DNA from: an uncultured Coriobacteriaceae bacterium
GTDB taxonomy: Bacteria; Actinomycetota; Coriobacteriia; Coriobacteriales; Atopobiaceae
Reading direction: 5' to 3'
DNA: 64,000 nt
Assembly: GCA_902773995.1 (NCBI GenBank)
Contig: CACYGL010000007.1
Coordinates: 1 to 64,000 of the forward strand
Below are positions 9,867 through 16,949 of this stretch, piece by piece (the first letter of the stretch is position 1; each line of letters opens with the position of its first letter). The notes beneath the pieces were generated by a model. That model searched no databases. It saw only the letters and a program-made list of their open reading frames with translations, and was not told the DNA's origin. The position numbers were made by a program, and so were the translations under genes.

Positions 9867-11429
9867 TTACGTGTTCTCGGTGATGTTGTCGCGGATCTGT
9901 ACTAGGCGGTCGTGATAGATCTTGTCCTCCTTGCGCTTCTTGTCCACCACACGGATGCTGTTGAGCATCGTGGCGTGGCTCCTGCCGCCAAAGTGCTCGC
10001 CAATCTCGGCGTAGGTGGCGTCGCAGAGTTCCTTGGAGAGCCACACGGCGATGTGGCGGGCATTCATGATGTCCTTGTTGCGCTTCTCGCCCACGAGGTC
10101 CGAGTGTGAGATGTCGAAGTACTGCTCCACTGCGCGCTGGATCTCCTCGATCTTGTATTGCTTCTCGCCGTTTGGCCACGACTCCTTGGCGAGCCGGTTG
10201 ATGTCCTCGCGCGAGAGTTCTTCGCCACGCTGCTCGCGGTGGGTCTCGGCGATGAGGCAGCGCTGGCAGAAGCCCTCGATCACGCGGATGTTGGTGCCCG
10301 CGCGCTCGGCCATGTAGCTTATGTTCTCTTTCGAGATGGTGCCCGTGATGGCGAGCCCCACGTGTCCCTCGGCTGCGTCCTCGTGCATGCGCTCGCAAAA
10401 GGTGGTGATGAGCCGCAGCTTGAGCTCATAGTTTGGCACCTGGATTGACGTCGAGAAGCCCGAGTCCAGGCGGCTCGTCACACGCTCGTCGAAGGCCGCC
10501 TCGGCGCCCAGTTGCGAGGGCGAGCGGTCCGCTGCCAGAACAATCTGCTTGCCGGCGCTGGTGAGATGGTTGAAGGCGTCGAAGAAGAAGTCGATGGTGC
10601 CTGCCTTACCGGCGAGCTTCTGGATGTCGTCGATGATAAGGACGTCGATGTCGTAGTAGTGGTCGCGCAGGATGTCCGGCGCCGACCTCTCGCGGTGCGA
10701 CATGGCTGTGGTGTAGTCGGTGATGAAGGACGAGCCGTCCTTGTACACGCACACGCGCGTGGGGTCGTTCGCTGAGATGTAGTTCTGGATGGCACGCAGG
10801 AGGTGCGTCTTTCCCAGGCCACTCTTGCCGTAGATGAAGAGGGGGTTGTAGGTGCGGTTCTCGCCGTTTGCCACCTGGAGCGCGGCCTGGTAGGCGAAGG
10901 TGTTCTCGTCGCCCACGACAAAGCGGTCGAAGGTGAGCTTTGAGTCCATCTCAGAGATGTCGTCCACCAGGGGGTTGGCCGCGCGGCGCTCATGGCCCGC
11001 GGCCTCGCGCGCGGCGTTCTCGTCGAGCCACGCGTCCTCGGGGGCTCGTGGCTGAGGCGTGGGCACCGCGGCCGGCGCAGGTACAGCTGCCTGCGGCGAT
11101 GGTGCCATCCACCTGCGTGCCTCCTCGGGGGTCACCGCCGAGCTTGTCGTGAGCGGCGCCGCGTCAGGATCCTGCACAAAGGAGATGTCGAGCGTGGTTG
11201 GCTCGAATGCGGCTTCGGTGAGGCATTCGTTGATAACGTTAAGGTTCTTCGAGAGGCGGTTCTTCACCGTGCGACTGTGCGTCTCTACGTGGAGCACGCC
11301 GGGATCAAGTGACACGGGCACGCAACTGCGCAGCATTGCCATGACCGAGCCAGGCAGGTGGCGTTTGCTCACCAGGTCGAACATGTCCTGCCAAACTGCC
11401 TCGGTATCTGAGTCGATCTCTGGTTCCAT
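9867..11429 (-). CDS. dnaA: Chromosomal replication initiator DnaA, divergent
   Basis: A 520-residue initiator. Domain I is about residues 1-90, a Pro/Ala-rich linker runs to about 165, the AAA+ domain carries Walker A GKSGLGKTH (201-209) and Walker B VLIIDDIQ (263-270), and domain IV is the last hundred residues. Two conserved elements deviate: the arginine-finger region reads SRLDSGFS instead of SRFGWGL, and the DNA-recognition signature is GGRSHATML (481-489) instead of GGRDH(T/S)TVL. Base-contacting positions equivalent to E. coli Asp433 and Thr435 are Ser and Ala, so a different DnaA box is expected. ATG at 11429 follows GAGAGGGACAC. A perfect -10 lies upstream. Confidence 0.95.
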   Translation of the reverse strand: MEPEIDSDTEAVWQDMFDLVSKRHLPGSVMAMLRSCVPVSLDPGVLHVETHSRTVKNRLSKNLNVINECLTEAAFEPTTLDISFVQDPDAAPLTTSSAVTPEEARRWMAPSPQAAVPAPAAVPTPQPRAPEDAWLDENAAREAAGHERRAANPLVDDISEMDSKLTFDRFVVGDENTFAYQAALQVANGENRTYNPLFIYGKSGLGKTHLLRAIQNYISANDPTRVCVYKDGSSFITDYTTAMSHRERSAPDILRDHYYDIDVLIIDDIQKLAGKAGTIDFFFDAFNHLTSAGKQIVLAADRSPSQLGAEAAFDERVTSRLDSGFSTSIQVPNYELKLRLITTFCERMHEDAAEGHVGLAITGTISKENISYMAERAGTNIRVIEGFCQRCLIAETHREQRGEELSREDINRLAKESWPNGEKQYKIEEIQRAVEQYFDISHSDLVGEKRNKDIMNARHIAVWLSKELCDATYAEIGEHFGGRSHATMLNSIRVVDKKRKEDKIYHDRLVQIRDNITENT

Positions 11430-11491
11430 GCCTGTGTGTCCCTCTCGGCGTCAGCGGACGCATGCAGCGCCCTTCTCTCGTGCAAGAGCCC

Positions 11492-11564
11492 ATTATAAGG
11501 AAAATGTTGAAAACTCTGGCTTATGAACCCCGCGAGCGTCGAGAACCACGAGAAATGTTGAAAA
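11492..11564 (-). promoter_or_regulatory. dnaA promoter with putative DnaA boxes
   Basis: On the minus strand TATAAT (11492-11497) is a perfect -10, about 63 nt before the dnaA ATG. The nonamer TTTTCAACA (11505-11513) sits in the spacer upstream of the -10, and a second identical copy lies at 11556-11564. If these are the boxes recognised by this divergent DnaA, they would allow autoregulation. The box assignment is inference. Confidence 0.55.
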
Positions 11565-11591
11565 CCCTACATTTAGGCTGGCGAGAAGGGC

Positions 11592-11645
11592 GAACGACCT
11601 ACAGAAGGTTGAACGGCCTACAGAATGACGAGCGGCCTACACGAA
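11592..11645. repeat. Three direct repeats with 19-bp period next to the origin
   Basis: GAACGACCTACAGAA (11592), GAACGGCCTACAGAA (11611) and GAGCGGCCTACACGAA (11630) are spaced exactly 19 bp apart, with a weaker CCCTACATTT at about 11565. The last copy overlaps the end of the ATPase gene. They look like iterons, perhaps initiator-binding. Confidence 0.6.
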
Positions 11646-12740
11646 ATTCTGCCCCAGCTGTGTGAGGTAGTACTTTTGGCCGACTTTCTTGAGGATTCCC
11701 ATCTGCACCATGTTGGCAAGCTCTCGTGACCACGTGGGCGCAGATCTGCCGTAGGTCCGTACGAGCTCCGTGGGGCCGGCCATCTCGTGTGCCGAGAGGT
11801 ATTCGAGAATGGTCTGCGAGCGATCTGAGAGGTTAATGCGGCCAAGCTCCGCCGCCCACGCGGGAGGCTGCTGCTCCGGCGCGGGCGCGGCTGCTGGCGT
11901 TGCAGCTGGCGCTGGTGCGGGCATGGGCGCCTGCTGCTGGTAGGCCGGCTGCGGATAGCCCTGCTGAGGGTAGAACCCCTGTTGGACCTGGGGCTGCACT
12001 GGCTGATAGTACTGCTGATACCCCGGCATGTAGGGCTGCGGATAGCCACCTGGTGCCTGTTGGGAGGGGTAAGGAACCTGCCCATAGCCCAGCGGCATCT
12101 GTGGCTGTGCTGCCTGTGGTGCGGTACCCGCGGGCTTGCCAGGCGCCGCGCACCTCTCGGCGTCCTCCTTGGGCCTGGTGGAGATGGTCACCACCGTTCC
12201 GCCGGAGATGTTGTCCTCTATGGTGAGGCTGCCGCCCTTGTCGGTCATGTACTGCTGCACGTAAGGAAGACCCGACCCAACGCCACGAATGTAGTGCTTC
12301 ATCTCCTCGGTTGCGGAGGTCGTGCCATACTCCATGGCCAGGTCCTTCTCCTGGATCCCTGGTCCCTGGTCCGAGAAGCGCAGCGTGTTGCCCCCATCGA
12401 GAATCGTGATGGTGGGTGCGATGAAGTAGGCGTGGATGAAGTTCTCGACAATTTCGCGAATCACGGTGAAGGGAATCTGGCTTCCCTGCTCGTGCGCGAG
12501 GCGGTTTACGGTTGCCGTGATTTCCTCGAGGTAGCTGCGGATGTCCGTAGGTTCGATGACCACCACGCGAGGGGCCGCCGCCGCGTCGTCGTAGATGGCA
12601 ATGCGTGCGGGATAGCGCACGGCCCCAAGCTCACCCTGGGAGGCACTGCTGCCATCTTGGGAGCTCTCTGGGGACTTCTCGTCCTTCTCGCCCGCATCTT
12701 GGGGTGTGTTGTCGACGAACGGATAGAACGCGTGGTCCAT
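11637..12740 (-). CDS. GHKL-type ATPase domain protein with a C-terminal winged-helix domain, between dnaA and rpmH
   Basis: 367 residues. An acidic, Ser-rich N-terminus (1-40) precedes a histidine-kinase-like ATPase fold: N box REIVENFIHAYF (95-106), G1 FSDQGPGI (122-129) and G2 GVGSGLPYV (153-161). No dimerisation/phospho-acceptor His domain and no membrane segment are present. Residues 200-297 are a Pro/Gln/Tyr/Ala linker with PQPY-type repeats. The last 70 residues (SDRSQTILEYLSAHE ... YYLTQLGQNFV) look like a winged helix-turn-helix. ATG at 12740 has AGAGG upstream. It separates the two clusters of candidate DnaA boxes, so a role in origin control or transcription is possible. Function unknown; an anti-sigma-like ATPase is the alternative. 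Confidence 0.75.
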   Translation of the reverse strand: MDHAFYPFVDNTPQDAGEKDEKSPESSQDGSSASQGELGAVRYPARIAIYDDAAAAPRVVVIEPTDIRSYLEEITATVNRLAHEQGSQIPFTVIREIVENFIHAYFIAPTITILDGGNTLRFSDQGPGIQEKDLAMEYGTTSATEEMKHYIRGVGSGLPYVQQYMTDKGGSLTIEDNISGGTVVTISTRPKEDAERCAAPGKPAGTAPQAAQPQMPLGYGQVPYPSQQAPGGYPQPYMPGYQQYYQPVQPQVQQGFYPQQGYPQPAYQQQAPMPAPAPAATPAAAPAPEQQPPAWAAELGRINLSDRSQTILEYLSAHEMAGPTELVRTYGRSAPTWSRELANMVQMGILKKVGQKYYLTQLGQNFV

Positions 12741-13054
12741 CCCGCTTTACCTCTTGATTCTTTTCACCAGCTCTGACTTTTCAACCTCGTTTGAACCTTG
12801 GATGAAAACTTTCACTCGGATTTCTATGTGAACGAAAGTTTTCAACAACGGATGAAACATGGTTGATAACTGGGTCTAAACGTGAAATACCGGCTGGAAA
12901 ATCATAGCATCAGGAAGAAAGTTGTCAGTAGGTTGGCATGGTCTTTTCGCTCCATGGAAGATTTCTTGCAAAGCTTTTCTGCGGGGAAGCGGCTGGCGCC
13001 GAGCCCTACCATGAGACAACCCACCGAGAATCCGTGCAGTTATTCTGCATTAAA
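12741..13054. other. Candidate origin of replication region (oriC part)
   Basis: 314 bp without a gene, more AT-rich than its surroundings. It contains TTTTCACCA (12761), TTTTCAACC (12778), GGATGAAAA (12800), TTTTCAACA (12839), GGATGAAAC (12850) and GGTTGATAA (12861), that is six near-matches of TTTTCAACA or its complement within about 110 bp. No TTATCCACA box was seen. Position between the dnaA operon and rpmH and the change of gene strand support an origin. The exact unwinding site cannot be told. Confidence 0.55.
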
Positions 13055-13084
13055 TTGACATCTTGACGGAGAGACCCTTACAAT
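13055..13084 (+). promoter_or_regulatory. rpmH promoter
   Basis: TTGACA (13055-13060) is followed after 18 bp by TACAAT (13079-13084), 49 nt before the rpmH ATG. Strong consensus match. Confidence 0.8.
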
Positions 13085-13133
13085 CTTTGGGCTTAGTGCT
13101 CAAGACATTAGACCCGTATGGGAGGAATACATC

Positions 13134-13268
13134 ATGAAGCGTACGTATCAGCCCAACAAGCGTAAGCGCGCCAAGACCCACGGCTTCCGCGCCCGTATGG
13201 CCACCAAGGGTGGCCGCAAGGTTCTCGCACGTCGTCGTGCCAAGGGCCGTAAGCAGCTCACCGTCTAA
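13134..13268 (+). CDS. rpmH: 50S ribosomal protein L34
   Basis: 44 residues, beginning [18 protein letters not shown] and ending [10 protein letters not shown]: the highly basic L34 of the large ribosomal subunit. GGGAGGAATACATC precedes the ATG. It is the first gene of the rightward unit rpmH-rnpA-yidD-yidC and has its own strong promoter. Confidence 0.98.
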   Translation: MKRTYQPNKRKRAKTHGFRARMATKGGRKVLARRRAKGRKQLTV

Positions 13269-13277
13269 CACAGCATC

Positions 13278-13607
13278 ATGGAGACCATCAAATCGCGTGC
13301 CGAATTTGAGAGGGTCTTCTCGCGCGGGAAGCGCTACAACGACGCATTACTGCGCATTCGAGTGGTGCCAACGAGCGAAGGCGACCTGCCGAAGGTCGCC
13401 TTCGTTGCGCCAAAAAGGCTTGGAAACGCCGTCTACAGAAATAGGTGCAAGCGCGTCCTGCGAGAGGCAGCACGCGCTTGTTCGCTACCGCATGACGGCT
13501 ACGACGTAATCCTCTTCTCGACCGACAAGACCCATGACAGCTCCCCCGAGCGCGTGGCGACGTCCCTTGAGAGGTTGCTCGAGAGGGCCGGTGTGGTGTG
13601 TGGCTGA
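13278..13607 (+). CDS. rnpA: Ribonuclease P protein component
   Basis: 109 residues. The protein subunit of RNase P, which matures tRNA 5' ends with the catalytic RNA. The RNR motif region [18 protein letters not shown] is clear, along with FSRGKRY near the start. It begins 9 nt after rpmH, as in most bacteria, and its end overlaps the yidD start. Confidence 0.97.
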   Translation: METIKSRAEFERVFSRGKRYNDALLRIRVVPTSEGDLPKVAFVAPKRLGNAVYRNRCKRVLREAARACSLPHDGYDVILFSTDKTHDSSPERVATSLERLLERAGVVCG

Positions 13608-13836
13608 GGCCAAGGGGGAGTCTGCACTTTCACGTGCTGCTACAAGAGCCATTAGGTTCTACCAGCGGCGCATCTCGCCCCTGTTCCTGCCGCACTGCAT
13701 CTACACGCCAACCTGCTCGGAGTACGCTCGACAGGCCATAGCCAAGTACGGTCTGGCGAAGGGTGGGTGGCTTGCCGTGAAGCGCATCCTGCGGTGCCAT
13801 CCCTTCCACGCCGGTGGATACGACCCCGTTCCCTAA
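13600..13836 (+). CDS. yidD: Membrane protein insertion efficiency factor YidD
   Basis: About 78 residues with the family motif [17 protein letters not shown] and [24 protein letters not shown] small membrane-associated protein thought to assist YidC. The start is taken as GTG at 13600 overlapping the rnpA stop (GTGGCTGA); GTG at 13591 has a closer GAGAGGG and is also possible. It precedes yidC by 27 nt. Confidence 0.9.
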   Translation: MAEAKGESALSRAATRAIRFYQRRISPLFLPHCIYTPTCSEYARQAIAKYGLAKGGWLAVKRILRCHPFHAGGYDPVP

Positions 13837-13863
13837 CAGTCTGGGGACACACACGGAGGAACC

Positions 13864-14628
13864 ATGTGGGATTGGATTATTGACTTTCTCGCCGGCGTGC
13901 TCGCGGGCATTGAGGGATTCTGCGGGGACTGGGGCCTCGCGATCATCATCCTCACCGTCATCATCCGCGTGCTCATCATGCCGCTGATGAACAAGCAGGT
14001 TGAGTCTTCGGCTCGTATGCAGGCCGCACAGCCCAAGATCATGGAGCTGCAGGCCAAGTATGCCGATGACCCCGAGCGCCAGGCCCAGGAGATGCAGAAG
14101 CTCTACTCTGACATCCACTTCAACCCCGTTATGGGTTGCCTGCCTGTGCTACTCCAGATGCCCGTCTTCTTTGCACTGTTCACGGTTGCTCGCGACCGCA
14201 TCCCCTCGGATGCAAGCTTCTATGGCATCATTCCCTCGCTTGCTGGTTCTGCGGGCGGCATGATTAGTTCCGAGGGCTGGGGTCCCGCTGCTATCTACAT
14301 CTTCTTTGTCATTCTCTTTGGTGTCCTCACGTTCCTACAGATGGCCATTAACTCCGGCCAGGTCTCTGAGGACCAGCGCAAGCAGCAGCTTGGTATGGGC
14401 GCCATCATGGCCGTGATGATGGCCTGGTTTGGCTGGAGCATCCCTGCCGGTGTTGTTCTTTACTACAACGCCTCTGCGCTGTGGGGCATTGTGCAGCAGT
14501 ACTTCGTGACGCGTAAGGTCATGGAGAAGGCCAAGGCAGAGGCTGAGCAGAGCATGCAGAACCAGTCCTCCGTCACTGTTGATGTGGTGCGCAAGGAGAA
14601 GAAGCCCCGTCCGCACAAGAAGAACTAG
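13864..14628 (+). CDS. yidC: Membrane protein insertase YidC/Oxa1
   Basis: 254 residues. It inserts membrane proteins alone or with SecYEG. The start is ATG at 13864 after CGGAGGAACC. Membrane segments include WGLAIIILTVIIRVLIMPLM with the conserved Arg of the hydrophilic groove, CLPVLLQMPVFFALFTV, the segment around AIYIFFVILFGVLTFLQMAI, and MMAWFGWSIPAGVVLYY. The basic tail (RKEKKPRPHKKN) may contact the ribosome. The short, Gram-positive form lacks the periplasmic domain. Confidence 0.96.
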   Translation: MWDWIIDFLAGVLAGIEGFCGDWGLAIIILTVIIRVLIMPLMNKQVESSARMQAAQPKIMELQAKYADDPERQAQEMQKLYSDIHFNPVMGCLPVLLQMPVFFALFTVARDRIPSDASFYGIIPSLAGSAGGMISSEGWGPAAIYIFFVILFGVLTFLQMAINSGQVSEDQRKQQLGMGAIMAVMMAWFGWSIPAGVVLYYNASALWGIVQQYFVTRKVMEKAKAEAEQSMQNQSSVTVDVVRKEKKPRPHKKN

Positions 14629-14683
14629 CTTAGGGCTGTATTACTCAGCAAATTTCAATATTCTGCTGTGAATATGCATAATT

Positions 14684-14704
14684 TAAAGTACTTTTCGTAC
14701 TTTA
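14684..14704. promoter_or_regulatory. AT-rich 8-bp inverted repeat upstream of jag
   Basis: TAAAGTAC, loop TTTTC, GTACTTTA. It lies between yidC and jag, 26 nt before the jag start. It could be an operator or a weak hairpin; there is no other feature in the 100-bp gap. Confidence 0.4.
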
Positions 14705-14729
14705 TACCTACCTGCTTAGGAGGTTTGTG

Positions 14730-15332
14730 ATGGAGGAAGGAATCCTCGACGAGGTTGTCGAGTCTGAGGAGGTTGTATCGGCTGATGCCGATGTACAGGA
14801 CTCCTCTACTGATGAGTTTGCGCAGATTCGTGAGCACTATGAGGCTGGCGTTGCTCTGACTGATGACGAGACCGACCGCATTGCCGATGTTGCCGTTGAA
14901 TACCTGCGCGGCATTCTCAATCTCTTTGGTGAGACACACTCCTCCATTGATGAGTACGATGGCGATGAGGGTGAGCTCATTCTTGATGTGAGCGGTGGAG
15001 ACCTTGCCGTTCTCATTGGCCGCCACGGCCGCACGCTTGAGGCTCTGCAAACGGTTATCTCCACGCTCGTGAGCAGTCGTCTCAAGTTCTACTATCCCAT
15101 TGTTGTTGACATTGAGAGCTACCGCAGCCGGGCAAAGAAGAAGATTGAGCAGATGGCCCTCAACGCTGCTTCTCGTGCCAAGAGTCATGGTTCCAGCGTC
15201 AAGCTCGCTCCCATGAATGCATACGACCGTCGTTTGGTTCACCTTGCACTGCGTGATGATCCCGAGGTCACCACACACTCTGAGGGCGATGACCCTGACC
15301 GGTACGTAGTGGTAACGCCGGTTAAGCTGTAG
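14730..15332 (+). CDS. jag: RNA-binding protein Jag/KhpB (KH and R3H domains)
   Basis: 200 residues. ATG at 14730 follows AGGAGG by 6 nt; an in-frame GTG at 14727 is less well placed. The N-terminus is very acidic (EEGILDEVVESEEVVSADA). The KH-like domain contains LAVLIGRHGRTLEALQTVIS, and the R3H motif region is PMNAYDRRLVHLALRDD. Jag binds RNA and is linked to cell division and elongation control, often as a substrate of PASTA kinases, one of which (pknB) is in this window. It follows yidC as in most Gram-positives. Confidence 0.93.
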   Translation: MEEGILDEVVESEEVVSADADVQDSSTDEFAQIREHYEAGVALTDDETDRIADVAVEYLRGILNLFGETHSSIDEYDGDEGELILDVSGGDLAVLIGRHGRTLEALQTVISTLVSSRLKFYYPIVVDIESYRSRAKKKIEQMALNAASRAKSHGSSVKLAPMNAYDRRLVHLALRDDPEVTTHSEGDDPDRYVVVTPVKL

Positions 15333-15367
15333 TCCATCTCTCATTGGTTCTACATGCGCTACAGTTT

Positions 15368-15398
15368 GGGAGGGTGAGGAAGTCACCCTCCCTTTTTT
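15368..15398 (+). terminator. Intrinsic terminator after jag
   Basis: GGGAGGGTGA, loop GGAAG, TCACCCTCCC, then six T. A perfect 10-bp stem. Confidence 0.95.
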
Positions 15399-15480
15399 CT
15401 TGCCAAAACCTTCTGACTCGAGAGTTTTTGGCAGTATGTAATACTCTATGGAATCGTATGTCTTGCTATAAGGAGTGAAG

Positions 15481-16236
15481 ATGGACCAAAACTCCCATGA
15501 GATTCTTAAGGATGAGCTCCTTGAGCTTCTCGCCTCCGATACAGATCTTTCGATGCTTACCGTGACCAAAGAAATGGCCGAGCTACTCATTCAACATCTA
15601 GAGCTCGTTGTTGAGAAGAACAATAGCCTTAATCTCACGAGGATTACCAACGAACATGAGGCAATTGTCCTCCATATTCTCGACTCTCTGTTGTTTATTG
15701 CTCATAACCCCACTGTATTGGGGCCAGGTGAGAAGCTATTGGATATTGGTACTGGAGCTGGCTATCCAGGACTGCCTCTCACAATTGTGAGTGGTTGTCA
15801 GAGCACTCTCATTGACTCTGTTGGCAAGAAGGTCAATGCCGTTAAAGAGTTTACTGAAGCGCTGGGGCTCTCTGATCGTGTTTCATGTCTGCATGCTCGT
15901 GCGGAGGAAGTCCCCGAAGTTTGTCACTCTCGATTTGATGTTGTTGTTGCTCGTGCTGTTGCCCAAACGAATGTTCTGATAGAGTACGCTACACCCTGTT
16001 TGAGAAGGAATGGCACTCTTCTTGTTGGCAAGGGCAACCCTAGCGATGAGGAGACTCAAGCTGCTTCTCGTGCTGCAAAGATTTGCGGGCTTGAGGAATC
16101 AGGGCGGTTTGAATATGATCTCCCTCATGAGCTTGGACACAGAACCATTCTTGCATATACAAAGACTGGCAACCCTCGTATTAAGCTTCCACGTCAGAAC
16201 GGCATGGCAAAGAGGAGCCCCCTTGGACTCCAGTAA
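15481..16236 (+). CDS. rsmG: 16S rRNA (guanine-N7) methyltransferase RsmG
   Basis: 251 residues, SAM-dependent. ATG at 15481 is preferred (AAGGAG 6 nt upstream) over the GTG at 15475. Motifs are LNLTRITNEHEAIVLHILDS, the SAM-binding LLDIGTGAGYPGLPL, and FDVVVARAVAQTNVLIEYA. It methylates G527 of 16S rRNA; loss gives streptomycin resistance in other species. Codon use is clearly more AT-rich than neighbours to the left. A terminator follows. Confidence 0.95.
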   Translation: MDQNSHEILKDELLELLASDTDLSMLTVTKEMAELLIQHLELVVEKNNSLNLTRITNEHEAIVLHILDSLLFIAHNPTVLGPGEKLLDIGTGAGYPGLPLTIVSGCQSTLIDSVGKKVNAVKEFTEALGLSDRVSCLHARAEEVPEVCHSRFDVVVARAVAQTNVLIEYATPCLRRNGTLLVGKGNPSDEETQAASRAAKICGLEESGRFEYDLPHELGHRTILAYTKTGNPRIKLPRQNGMAKRSPLGLQ

Positions 16237-16284
16237 GATGCTGTAAGAATCTTATTACTTCTCAGCACTTTGGATGTATCTGTT

Positions 16285-16318
16285 GCGGTCCTCATCGAAT
16301 CGCTTTGATGAGGACCGC
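16285..16318 (+). terminator. Intrinsic terminator after rsmG
   Basis: GCGGTCCTCATC pairs perfectly with GATGAGGACCGC across a 10-nt loop, followed by TATTCT. Confidence 0.85.
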
Positions 16319-16344
16319 TATTCTATGACGCAGCAGAATTCCGC

Positions 16345-16360
16345 CGTTTCACGTGAAACA
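16345..16360. promoter_or_regulatory. parS site 1
   Basis: CGTTTCACGTGAAACA, 15 of 16 to consensus. Confidence 0.93.
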
Positions 16361-16433
16361 CGACTCTTGAATGGCTGCATAACAATACAGTCCAAATCTT
16401 TAGATTTTCATTGTCTTCTGTGCGCATTCAACC

Positions 16434-16449
16434 CGTTTCACGTGAAACG
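16434..16449. promoter_or_regulatory. parS site 2
   Basis: CGTTTCACGTGAAACG; the 14-bp core palindrome is perfect. Confidence 0.93.
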
Positions 16450-16626
16450 TGAAACACTCTAGCTCAGACTTACAATCCGAGGTAGTTGCATATTGTTTGA
16501 TTTCAACTACGGCTAGAGATTGATTTTTCATGTTTCAAGTGGAACTGCTTCCTTGTAGATCAGACTCGCAATTGAAAGTTGTTGTAGTTGGATAAATCCA
16601 AATAACCCCAGAGAGCGAACTTTGTA

Positions 16627-16642
16627 TGTTTCACGTGAAACG
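16627..16642. promoter_or_regulatory. parS site 3
   Basis: TGTTTCACGTGAAACG, 15 of 16. Confidence 0.93.
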
Positions 16643-16783
16643 CAGTTTATTGACAATGATAGGAGTAAGTCTCAGACATTGATCATTTGCGATATGCATT
16701 CATTTCAAACGAAGACTCTAAGCCAGTATTGTTTCACATGAAAAGGCAGCAAACACCATGATGAATGTAGAGATAAACAAGAA

Positions 16784-16799
16784 TGTTTTACGTGAAACA
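16784..16799. promoter_or_regulatory. parS site 4
   Basis: TGTTTTACGTGAAACA, one mismatch inside the left half. Confidence 0.85.
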
Positions 16800-16853
16800 A
16801 GCATGTTGACAAACCAGAGTAGAAAACATGGCTGATTCGAAAAAGATTCTCGA

Positions 16854-16869
16854 AGTTTCACGTGAAACA
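16854..16869. promoter_or_regulatory. parS site 5
   Basis: AGTTTCACGTGAAACA, 80 bp before the chosen parA start, so ParB binding could also repress parAB. Confidence 0.93.
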
Positions 16870-16949
16870 ATACCCTATGATTGTCACACACCACATTGGT
16901 GAGCAAACACAGTATAGACGTAAACATACTCGGCAATTGGGGGTCATTC

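Larger units (their letters stand above)
16345..16869. promoter_or_regulatory. parS: parS array (centromere-like ParB sites), seven sites
   Basis: The gene-free stretch 16319-16949 holds five strong matches to TGTTTCACGTGAAACA (listed separately) and two weaker ones: TGTTTCAAGTGGAACT at 16531-16546 and TGTTTCACATGAAAAG at 16730-16745. Site spacing is 54 to 103 bp. An extra GTGAAAC half-site follows the second site (16450-16455). ParB is known to nucleate here, bind CTP and spread. No protein gene was seen in the stretch. Confidence 0.93.

Noticed and set aside
9713-13133. Canonical DnaA boxes (TTATCCACA)
   Set aside because: None seen on either strand in the origin region; only TTTTCAACA-like nonamers.
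16274-16462. Small ORF with FHVKRET text in the parS region
   Set aside because: The recurring FHVKRET is only the translation of TTTCACGTGAAAC sites.
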